Source: Zygnema cylindricum (Eukaryota; Streptophyta; Zygnematophyceae; Zygnematales; Zygnemataceae). From it: 12,654 nucleotides of DNA. Shown one piece after another: positions 7,618 to 12,654 of this stretch. The first letter of the stretch is position 1. The number at the start of each line of letters is the position of its first letter. The position numbers were made by a program, and so were the translations under genes. The DNA lies in the NCBI GenBank assembly GCA_037447655.1, contig JBBHKE010001052.1, forward strand, positions 1 to 12,654, read 5' to 3'. The notes under the pieces are model-generated. The model was not told the origin of the DNA and searched no databases. It saw only the letters and a program-made list of their open reading frames with translations.

Positions 7618-8134
7618 CTAAGTTATTTTTATCCCTATTGACTGATATAAAGAATTATAAAATACAACACCTGGTCGGATATGATCTGTGAAGATTTCAA
7701 GATCCACGTATGTCTCCACTATTGGAGCTTTAGACCTTGTATACCGTACCACTTCATGCAGTGGTCCAGGAGCTGTTTCCTTATGTGCCAAAAACTTTCT
7801 GCGGGATTGAGGAGCTCAAGCTTGTTGTTCATCCTTTCCCGTAGCCCTAGCCCTGGCGGCTTCGGACAACGTTGGGAAGTTAGTGAGAGAAAAGACCGGC
7901 GGTGGTGGGGGAGATGGTTGCTTCTCTGACTGTTTGGGAGGAGTCTCAACTATGACAGGCGTAGGCAATATTCCCTTGAGACATTGCTCTATGTTTAAAG
8001 TGGAAGCAAAGGGGACTGCTTCCTCGGGCACCTGCGACTCTTCCTCTTGGGCCACTGCTTCCTGCCTCTCCCACTCTTTCTGACTAACATCTGTAACGTC
8101 TCGATCCTGATCATCCCCTCCGCCCATGACTGAC
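7618..8134 (-). pseudogene. Unrecognised coding-like region with an internal stop
   Basis: An acceptor-like CTCTTTTCAG|GTCAGTC precedes ATG at 8127. The frame encodes an acidic, low-order N-terminal half (DDQDRDVTDV, then Glu/Gln-rich sequence), a proline run (PSPPPPPVF) and SLTNFPTLSEAARARATGK before TGA at 7816. The same frame stays open for a further 65 codons to TAG at 7618 and still looks like protein (RKFLAHKETAPGPLHEVVRY, then IVETYVDLEIFTDHIRPGVV). This suggests one coding segment broken by a nonsense change. I cannot name it. It lies in the same orientation as the broken reading frame at 9555-10469 and may belong to the same decayed gene or element, with the TRIM inserted between. 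Confidence 0.35.
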
Positions 8135-8530
8135 CTGAAAAGAGGAGCTACATCTCCTTATAAAAGTACACTACCCTAACCATCTATCTTCTTTAACTCA
8201 AAAGGGGTTACTGGCTTTTTCAGTACTGTGCTTATCCGACAGAAGCCTACTAAATGCTACACCCCAGACCACTTTCCAAAGAATAGAAAGGGAATGATAA
8301 ACATTCGATCTGGTCCGAAGAAATCCGGACAGAAACCAAAGATGACCACAAGAGTACGCAAATAACTCCCACGCACAAATATAGAAACAATAAAAATTGG
8401 CTCTTTCAAATTAAACAATATCACCTTGCCTTAGAGAATGGAAATAAAGATAGAATTCAATGATAATGATGAAGTGAGCGAACATACCCCGGAGTGTAAC
8501 AATGACCAAACTCAGAAGAAGGAAACTCAC
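8135..8530. other. Non-coding, nothing recognised
   Basis: I see no coding-like frame, RNA gene or repeat. A TTTTATAAGG word near 8157-8166 (minus orientation) could be a TATA-like box for the segment at 7618-8134. If that segment is an exon, this stretch is intron. Confidence 0.35.
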
Positions 8531-8535
8531 CCAAT
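8531..8535. repeat. 5-bp target-site duplication, left copy
   Basis: CCAAT immediately precedes the element at 8536 and is repeated exactly at 9048-9052. Five-base duplications are typical of LTR-retrotransposon integration. Confidence 0.85.
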
Positions 8536-8763
8536 TGTTAGATTTCCTAGAAATCCGAGATTCGGCATGTCCCACACTTAGGGAAATTGAGCCGGCCAGG
8601 GTTCAAACGTGGGACCTTTCACTTCTGCTGCGAATGCACTACCACTGTGCCACCAGCTCAATGTAGAGACTTGCGGGTCCGTACCCATTTATAACCTGCG
8701 GCTCGAGTATGGAATATCCATATTCTACCCCGTATTGGACCAGCTTCACATGCCAATCCAACA
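8536..8763 (-). repeat. 3' LTR of the TRIM
   Basis: TG...CA bounded on the minus strand and preceded by the polypurine tract. It differs from the other LTR at about sixteen positions plus one indel, indicating an old insertion. Many of the changes are G/A or C/T transitions. Confidence 0.9.
8589..8659 (-). ncRNA. tRNA-like sequence in the 3' LTR
   Basis: The same 71-nt cloverleaf as in the other LTR (8874-8944), with every stem base unchanged. Four changes fall in unpaired sites: position 26, the anticodon loop (CTG to CAG), the variable loop and the T-loop. The T-loop change converts TTCGA to TTTGA and weakens the B box, so Pol III function of this copy is doubtful. Confidence 0.65.
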
Positions 8764-8772
8764 CCCCCCTCC
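8764..8772 (-). other. Polypurine tract
   Basis: GGAGGGGGG on the minus strand ends exactly at the 3' LTR. It would prime plus-strand DNA synthesis. Confidence 0.8.
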
Positions 8773-8807
8773 ACGAGAAAGCAGGTCAAACCATCCGCAA
8801 TCCTGTT

Positions 8808-8820
8808 GGCTCCGATACCA
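8808..8820 (-). other. Primer-binding site for plant initiator-Met tRNA
   Basis: TGGTATCGGAGCC begins at the base after the 5' LTR. The plant tRNA-iMet 3' end predicts TGGTATCAGAGCC, so there is a single A-to-G change. The animal iMet end would predict TGGTAGCAGAG, a poorer match, which supports a plant host. Confidence 0.88.
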
Positions 8821-9047
8821 TGTTAGACTTCCTAGAAATACGGGATTCGGCATGTCCCACAATTGGGAAAATTGAGCCGGCCAGGGTTCGAACGTGGGGC
8901 CTTTCACTTCAGCTGCGAACGCACTACCACTGTGCCACCAGCTCGATGTAGAGATGGCGGGTCCGTACCCATTTATTATCTGCGGCTCGAGTATGGAATA
9001 TCCATATTCTACCCCGTATTGGACCGGCTTCACGTGCCAATCCAACA
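8821..9047 (-). repeat. 5' LTR of the TRIM
   Basis: TG...CA bounded and followed directly by the primer-binding site. Internal parts in element order are: a TATGGATATTCCATA near-palindrome, the ATAATAAATGG AT-rich word, the tRNA-like domain (8944-8874) and the U5-like tail. Confidence 0.9.
8874..8944 (-). ncRNA. tRNA-like sequence in the 5' LTR (anticodon-position CTG)
   Basis: Read on the minus strand, 71 nt fold as a full cloverleaf. The acceptor GAGCTGG pairs with CCGGCTC over 7 bp (one G-T). The D stem is GCAC/GTGC with loop AGTGGTA. The anticodon stem is TTCGC/GTGAA with loop AGCTGAA. The T stem CCACG/CCTGG has one C-C mismatch, with loop TTCGAAC. The A box TGGCACAGTGGT and B box CGTTCGAACCC are near consensus. 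U33 is replaced by G, so decoding as a normal tRNA is unlikely. A Pol III promoter or primer/packaging role is more plausible. It is not a free tRNA gene, since it lies wholly inside the LTR and is duplicated with it. Confidence 0.75.
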
Positions 9048-9052
9048 CCAAT
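9048..9052. repeat. 5-bp target-site duplication, right copy
   Basis: CCAAT, identical to 8531-8535. Confidence 0.85.
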
Positions 9053-9554
9053 GGCCCAAAAGACAAGTATGAGTCTCCCTCACCCCTCGGTTCCGCCGTA
9101 TAGATCCGACAAGACTCTTCTAAGTTTCAAACAACGAAAGTCCAAACCGCCCAAAGAGAGGATAGTGCCAACCACCCACCCGAGCTACGGTCTCCACAAA
9201 GACAATCCAAAACAAAGATGGCAAATAGAGTCAACGACAAAATGCAACAAATCTCCGACAAAAAAAGTTGATTATATTCTCTGGGGGTTTTCTTAGGAGA
9301 CAGTACTGAAAAAGCATCTCAAACAGCCCCAAGTGTCTTATAGAACTAAAGTCTGTCCTATTGCACCTACCAAAGTCAAAGCAATGCTAAAAGCCAATCA
9401 ACGGCCAACAATAGTTATCGTACAGATATAAGACAAAAAAAGGTGTACTACACTCAAGGCAAAAAGTTAGGCGACTGACTTCGGCTTAATTGACAGCCAA
9501 AGGTCCCCCTATGGCACACTAGTAAGCACAAAGTTCTAAATTGACGTGAAACGT
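9053..9554. other. Non-coding, nothing recognised
   Basis: Both strands lack a coding-like frame or a repeat that I can name. The minus frame that is coding-like above 9555 soon meets stops and loses protein-like composition here. Confidence 0.35.
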
Positions 9555-10469
9555 CTAACTTTGACCCACAGTCATGGTGGAGAATTTGGTTTTCTGACAG
9601 AGGCTGGAGAGGCGGTTGAACAGTGTCTGAGGAGTCTCATTCTTCAAACATCGGAAGTTTGTGAACTCATTGATTATAGTTTCGTTCCTTTCTGTATAAA
9701 GGAGTCTCCAAGCGTCCGAAAGAATGGTGTATGGAGTTGGGTTGGCAACCATTCAAGTGGCTGCCTTCGCGGCTTGTATTGCTTGCAGATGGTTCACATA
9801 GGCCCTTCATTAGGCCTGAAATTTCATGTCCATGGAAAAAGTGGCAGTAACAGGGGTTGTGGCGCCGGCAGCCAATTCGGCGGCTGCCTGAAAGACCTCG
9901 GCGTCCAAATCTGAATATGATATTTTGATACTAGGAGCCATCAATAAGGGTTGACGCTCCTTTTAGTTGGTAAAAGCTCCTCGAGCTAAATAGTTGACCA
10001 TCATCGGGAAGAGGGTTGTCTCAAAATCGGCTGGGATGGCCCCTCCCTTGTATTTGTTGATTTCAGACTGCGTGGAGGATATCCATAACAGTTTGAATTT
10101 GGAAAAAGCAATTCCCGAGCGGTCCCCTGTGAAGATTCGGATGTCCCCCATTCTCTTTTCCTCCTCCGTAGGGTTGATGAAACTTGGTGAGGCCTATCCG
10201 CTGGGGCTGACAAACTGAGCCGGGGTGATTGCTCCGGGGTCTTGAATCTCAGTATCCGAACTAGTCCCTCCTCCAATAGGAAGGGCAATAGTAACACTAG
10301 TGATTCCCCTCCCCACTGAGGAAGGTCGCGCTCTCGAAGAATATGATGGGTCTCTTGCTCCTCTATACTCAAGAGAGGCTTTTTCTCCCCTTAACACTGT
10401 CTCTACAGATGGAATGTGCAGGCGAGGACGAGGCCCTTTGGAGATAGCTGATGGTGGAGAAGGGGACGA
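9555..10469 (-). pseudogene. Degenerate coding-like region, possibly gag-like
   Basis: One minus-strand frame keeps protein-like composition for about 900 bp although broken by TAG (10194), TAA (9963), TAA-TGA (9807-9812), TGA (9753) and TAG (9552). It follows an acceptor-like TTTCTTCCAG at 10470. In order it contains a Ser/Pro/Arg-rich N-terminal part (SSPSPPSAISKGPRPRLH), a middle with RMGDIRIFTGDRSGIAFSKF and FETTLFPMMVNYLARGAF, an Ala-rich helix-like stretch, and a C-terminal part with AWRLLYTERNETIINEF followed by LKNETPQTLFNRLSSLC. The last part resembles the helical capsid region of LTR-retrotransposon Gag in layout, but I cannot assign a family. All breaks are nonsense changes without a frame shift. 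The opposite-strand frame at 9546-9914 looks like a shadow. Confidence 0.4.
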
Positions 10470-10479
10470 CTGGAAGAAA

Positions 10480-10845
10480 AAAAAAAACATGAAAACTTTA
10501 CTTGTAATAAAGCATGCAAAAAAAGGAATAATAAAAAAAAGGGATAAATAGAAAAGATTAAAATAACATCACTTCTCGAAAAACGTATCTCCAAAAAAAT
10601 GTGAAAATAGAAACATAATTTATATACACTTTTATAAAATAAATAAACATATAAATTCTCAATTGGCTTTCCCTTTGTTTATTTATTTTTTTATATTTTT
10701 TTTCAAGTTTTTCTTTCCAAATAGGCATAAAAAAAAATACAAAGAAATTAACGAAACCATAGCAAAAAAGATACACATACATTTTTAAATCAAATAAAGA
10801 AGAAAAAACTATGCAGATTAAAAACAGAGAAAAAAAAAAAACTAC
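10480..10845. other. A/T homopolymer-rich non-coding DNA
   Basis: Long A-runs on the plus strand and no exon-like sequence. It would be the intron downstream of the DPE1-like exon at 10846-10904. Confidence 0.45.
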
Positions 10846-10904
10846 CTTTGTAATAAGAGGGTCTTTAGTTTGCCACCTCTTCGAAATCGACTCGAACCAC
10901 AGGA
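10846..10904 (-). pseudogene. DPE1: DPE1 exon fragment (4-alpha-glucanotransferase), frameshifted
   Basis: After acceptor TAGCAG| the minus strand reads, in the phase left by the exon at 11249-11337, PVVRVDFEEVAN and then TAA. Moving one base on, the rest reads KDPLITK up to donor AAAG|GTAGTT. In DPE1 proteins the segment after LPE(P/T) has the form ...RVNF..VA..KDPLI.KAA, so both halves match across the break. A net +1 or -2 base change between VAN and KDP destroys the frame. Either the copy is a pseudogene or this is a base error in the assembly. The intact enzyme would be a chloroplast starch-degradation transferase of GH77. No later DPE1 exon is seen downstream; a decayed unrelated frame follows instead. 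Confidence 0.7.
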
Positions 10905-10909
10905 CTGCT

Positions 10910-11248
10910 AAAAAAAAAAAACAATATAAGAGAAAAGGCGTACAAAAGGCTATTAATTGTCAAAATTGACTACAAATTATCCAGAAAAAAAAGGGTTAAA
11001 AAAAAACCACCCAAAAAAGTACAAGATTCCTCAAAAACTATGTCAACAAACATACAAAAAAGGACAAAAAAAGTCCAGAAAATGACAAAAAATAAAAAAA
11101 AAAAACTATCCAGAAAATAACAAACTTAAAAAAAAAAAAGCAAAATGTCTCCAGAAAAGGACAAATTCCCACCAAAGGAAAAATTCCCCAGAAAAAGATA
11201 ACTCCCACAAAAGGACAGAAATTCCCAGAGAAGGAAAAAAAAAAGTAC
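10910..11248. other. A-rich intron-like DNA with CCAGAAAA quasi-repeats
   Basis: The plus strand is A-rich with recurring words such as TCCAGAAAA, GGACAAA and ATTCCCA. It is the intron between the two DPE1-like exons. Open frames here give only Phe/Ser/Lys low complexity. Confidence 0.5.
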
Positions 11249-11337
11249 ATGGTTTCTGGTAAATCCTCCTCCTTCAAAAGTCCATCGGAAACGAGTTCTT
11301 CGAGAGAAATTAATAAAGTATTTCCACAATTAGCATC
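11249..11337 (-). pseudogene. DPE1: DPE1 exon (4-alpha-glucanotransferase), DANCGN exon
   Basis: Acceptor GGTTTTCAG| at 11338 is followed by 29 codons plus two bases: DANCGNTLLISLEELVSDGL then LKEEDLPET. This matches the highly conserved DPE1/MalQ stretch that normally follows GSPYSGQ and precedes the RVNF..VA..KDPLI segment. The donor AT|GTACTT is weak, but its phase 2 joins correctly to the exon at 10846-10904 through CAG|T. DPE1 (D-enzyme, GH77) moves maltosyl and longer units between malto-oligosaccharides in plastids. This exon has no internal break. It is called pseudogene because its neighbour is frameshifted, its start is repeated at 11718, and no GSPYSGQ exon is visible upstream. Confidence 0.8.
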
Positions 11338-11340
11338 CTG

Positions 11341-11700
11341 AAAACCCCATTTATACCCACCATTTTAATAAAATATAAATAATTTTGATTATCTTTTACG
11401 GTTTTCTAAGTGGATTATTCTTTTTTTCTTACGACTTTTTTTCTTAAGACTGTATTTTTTTTAAGCCAGTTTTTTTCTTTTTAAAGGGTCTATTAATTTT
11501 TTAACAAAAGGTTTTTCTGGGCTTCTTTAAAACAGATTGAAAAATTATCTCCCCGATTTGCACAAAATTTTGATTATTTTTTTATAATTTCTAAGTTGGT
11601 AATTACTTTCTAACACTTCTTAGGTTTTTTTTTCCGGGTTTTCTAAAATTTTTAAGCAGTAAAAGGTTTTTGGTTTTTCTTCAACATAAATATTTTTCAT
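11341..11700. repeat. Duplicated intron sequence upstream of the DPE1 exon
   Basis: The intron-like sequence near 11381 (AATTTTGATTATCTTTTACG and the following TTTCTAAGTGG) recurs around 11566 (AATTTTGATTATTTTTTTAT, TTTCTAAGTTGG), 185 bp on. Sequence next to the second copy (minus: TGCAAATCGGGGAGATA, about 11546-11562) faintly resembles the start of the DANCGN exon. This points to local tandem duplication of an intron-exon boundary. Confidence 0.5.
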
Positions 11701-11718
11701 ATTTCCGCAATTTGCATC
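11701..11718 (-). pseudogene. Truncated second copy of the DPE1 DANCGN exon
   Basis: Acceptor ATTGGTTTTCAG| is followed by GATGCAAATTGCGGAAAT, encoding DANCGN. It differs from the start of the exon at 11337 only at two synonymous third positions (GCT/GCA, TGT/TGC). The preceding intron tail is also similar. Similarity stops after these 18 bases, so this is a truncated or diverged duplicate. Confidence 0.6.
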
Positions 11719-12027
11719 CTGAAAACCAATTTTAAACACCTTTTAAACTCTTTTAAATTATTTCAGTTGTCTTTTAATAATTACAAATGTTTTTCAGGAA
11801 TTTTAGTTCGTTTTTTTATCCTTTTTTTAATCCGAGGTTAAACTTGTACGTATCTTGGATTTTGATGCTCACCTATTATATTAAAAAATAAAAAATAAAA
11901 AAAACTTATTATTTGACAAAAAACAGATGCGATGAAAAAAAAAATATATATAATGTAGAACTAAATCATGATAATTTTAACCGCCCGGTTTATTTTCACT
12001 TTGATTTCTGTTTATTTATTTTTTATC
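11719..12027. other. T-rich non-coding DNA
   Basis: Intron tail sequence related to 11341-11400 near 11719-11800, then AT-rich DNA. No GSPYSGQ-type exon or other coding-like frame is visible on either strand. Confidence 0.4.
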
Positions 12028-12255
12028 TATCTCTCTCTTTTCAAGGGTTTAAGAGAGGCCTTTCTTATTCTTTTCAGTATTTCCTTCTCTCACCCCCTCT
12101 CTCTCCCGCTCTCTCTTTCTCTCTCTCCTTCTCTCCCTCCCTCTATTTCTTTCTCTCTTATTATCTCTCTCTCTGTCCTCTCTATCTCTTTCTTTCTCTC
12201 TCTCTCTCTCTCTCCCCTTTTCCCTCTCCCTCCCTCCCTCCCTCCCTCCCACCAG
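12028..12255 (+). repeat. CT-rich microsatellite / long polypyrimidine tract
   Basis: (CT)n, (CTCC)n and (CCCT)n runs, densest at 12082-12250, end in CCACCAG|. The plus-strand Ser/Leu frame and minus-strand Arg/Glu frame across it are low-complexity artefacts. It could serve as the polypyrimidine tract of the acceptor at 12255. Confidence 0.75.
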
Positions 12256-12321
12256 GTTATTGCAAAACCAGATGCTTCTGCAATTGCCGATAACGGAACT
12301 TCTCTCCTTGCCGGACCTGCG
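12256..12321 (+). CDS. Putative internal exon of 22 codons, unrecognised
   Basis: A very strong acceptor (long CT tract then CCACCAG|) and a consensus-like donor GCG|GTAAGA enclose 66 bp read as VIAKPDASAIADNGTSLLAG plus Pro-Ala, phase 0 at both ends. A symmetric exon of this size can be skipped or duplicated without loss of frame. The residue pattern (small residues, repeated Ala and Gly-Pro) is not one I can assign with confidence. A diverged copy of its second half lies at 12441-12490, and another CT-tract acceptor lies at 12644. The minus strand could be read as AGPARREVPLSAIAEASGF, but it lacks comparable splice signals. Confidence 0.4.
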
Positions 12322-12440
12322 GTAAGATTTATGCATAGTATTCATTTAATTATCGATTTTTTGTTGTTTCTCACTTGTTTGTTAATTTTTTTTTTACCTT
12401 TTTTAAAAATGTATTTATTTTTTGTTTATTTATTTTTAGA

Positions 12441-12490
12441 GTCGTCATTGTCCATTTATCGGATACCAAAATTGCTCTCTTTGCTGGACC
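12441..12490 (+). pseudogene. Degenerate second copy of the 22-codon exon
   Basis: After TTTTTAGA the plus strand reads VVIVHLSDTKIALFAGPAV, parallel to the end of the exon at 12256-12321 (SLLAGPAV; shared Asp, Leu, Ala-Gly-Pro-Ala-Val). DNA identity is clearest over CTCTCTTTGCTGGACCTGCT. The donor GTGATT is poor and the upstream polypyrimidine tract is short, so splicing is doubtful. Confidence 0.35.
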
Positions 12491-12599
12491 TGCTGTGATT
12501 TGTTTTTTTTTTTTTTCCCGTTTTTTTTTTCCCCGTTTTTTTTTTTCCTTTTTTTTTCTTGTATGTATTTATTTTTGAGGGGGGCCTGGCTTTAATTTT

Positions 12600-12654
12600 T
12601 GTCGTCTCTCCTTTTCTCTCCCTCTCTCTTTCTCTCTCTCTCAGGCATTTTCTG
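12600..12654 (+). other. CT-tract acceptor and start of a possible further exon
   Basis: A second CT-rich tract ends CTCTCTCTCAG| at 12644, followed by GCATTTTCTG at the window edge. The design is the same as before the exon at 12256. The exon content cannot be judged from ten bases. Confidence 0.35.

Larger units (their letters stand above)
8536..9047 (-). mobile_element. Complete TRIM (miniature LTR retrotransposon) with tRNA-like LTRs
   Basis: Two direct repeats of 228 bp (8536-8763) and 227 bp (8821-9047), about 93% identical by hand alignment, flank only 57 bp. Read on the minus strand, each repeat starts TGTTGGATTGG and ends TCTAACA, the TG...CA ends of an LTR. Directly after the first LTR is TGGTATCGGAGCC, a plant initiator-Met primer-binding site with one mismatch. 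Directly before the second LTR is GGAGGGGGG, a polypurine tract. A perfect 5-bp target duplication (CCAAT) bounds the whole. There is no coding capacity, so gag and pol must come from another element. Each LTR holds a 71-nt tRNA-like fold in the sense of the element. This is structurally parallel to Cassandra, whose LTRs carry 5S rRNA sequence. Confidence 0.92.

Noticed and set aside
8589-8944. Two independent tRNA-derived SINEs or a pair of tRNA genes
   Set aside because: There are no poly-A tails or separate target duplications. The tRNA-like parts sit at equal positions in two LTR-bounded repeats sharing one 5-bp target duplication.
8746-9066. 106-codon minus-strand open frame and overlapping plus frames
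   Set aside because: They lie inside the TRIM LTRs, whose non-coding structure (tRNA-like fold, primer site, polypurine tract) explains the sequence.
9546-9914. 122-codon plus-strand frame
   Set aside because: It is antisense to the protein-like minus frame and has weaker, Gly/Cys-patchy composition, so it is probably a shadow.
12258-12293. Alternative frame reading YCKTRCFCNCR then stop, like a defensin C-terminus
   Set aside because: It is eleven residues in a frame that starts in a CT tract, with no upstream cysteine scaffold. It competes with a better spliced reading of the same bases.
12256-12321. Resemblance of the 22-codon exon to Ala/Gly/Pro-rich arthropod repeat proteins
   Set aside because: The resemblance is of composition only. 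The DPE1 exons and plant-type primer site indicate a plant host, so I did not name a family.
11968-12498. 176-codon plus-strand open frame
   Set aside because: Most of it is translated microsatellite and T-rich intron. Only 12256-12321 inside it has exon signals.

Overview
The window looks like land-plant nuclear DNA: AT-rich, intron-bearing and repeat-rich. Three things point to a plant. (1) Short minus-strand exons at 11249-11337 and 10846-10904 read as plastidial disproportionating enzyme, DPE1 (4-alpha-glucanotransferase). The first starts DANCGNTLLISLEELV, and a following LPET...VDFEEVAN...KDPLITK stretch completes the match. (2) A complete miniature LTR retrotransposon at 8536-9047 has a primer-binding site matching the plant initiator-Met tRNA, TGGTATC(A/G)GAGC. 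(3) AAACCCTAA teloboxes sit in front of a likely minus-strand start exon. No gene is complete in the window. Every coding call is an exon, a fragment or a degenerate copy.

Layout. 1-620: an array of SBP-box motifs (core GTAC, 11-bp spacing) beside a minus-strand exon that could start a small secreted protein. 718-1619: a non-autonomous hAT-type MITE with 19-bp inverted termini and 8-bp target duplications. 1620-4350: no convincing gene, but several palindromes, a dispersed 28-bp repeat and many GTAC tetramers. 4352-4660: a 67-bp tandem minisatellite. 5291-6291: a possible two-exon minus-strand gene whose putative intron is a 700-bp GA/CT tract. 6490-7617: non-coding with short direct repeats. 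7618-8134 and 9555-10469: two unrecognised, degenerate minus-strand coding-like stretches, the second perhaps gag-like. The miniature retrotransposon lies between them. 10480-11900: homopolymer-rich DNA holding the broken DPE1 exons, one of which begins again at 11718. 12028-12654: CT tracts followed by a plus-strand 22-codon exon, a degenerate second copy and a further acceptor at the window edge.

The most interesting object is the 512-bp TRIM at 8536-9047. Each of its LTRs carries a 71-nt sequence that folds as a full tRNA cloverleaf, in the same orientation as the element, with near-consensus Pol III A and B boxes. This resembles Cassandra elements, which carry 5S rRNA sequence in their LTRs, but here the captured Pol III gene is tRNA-like. 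The two LTRs differ at several sites, and all four differences inside the tRNA-like part fall in unpaired positions.
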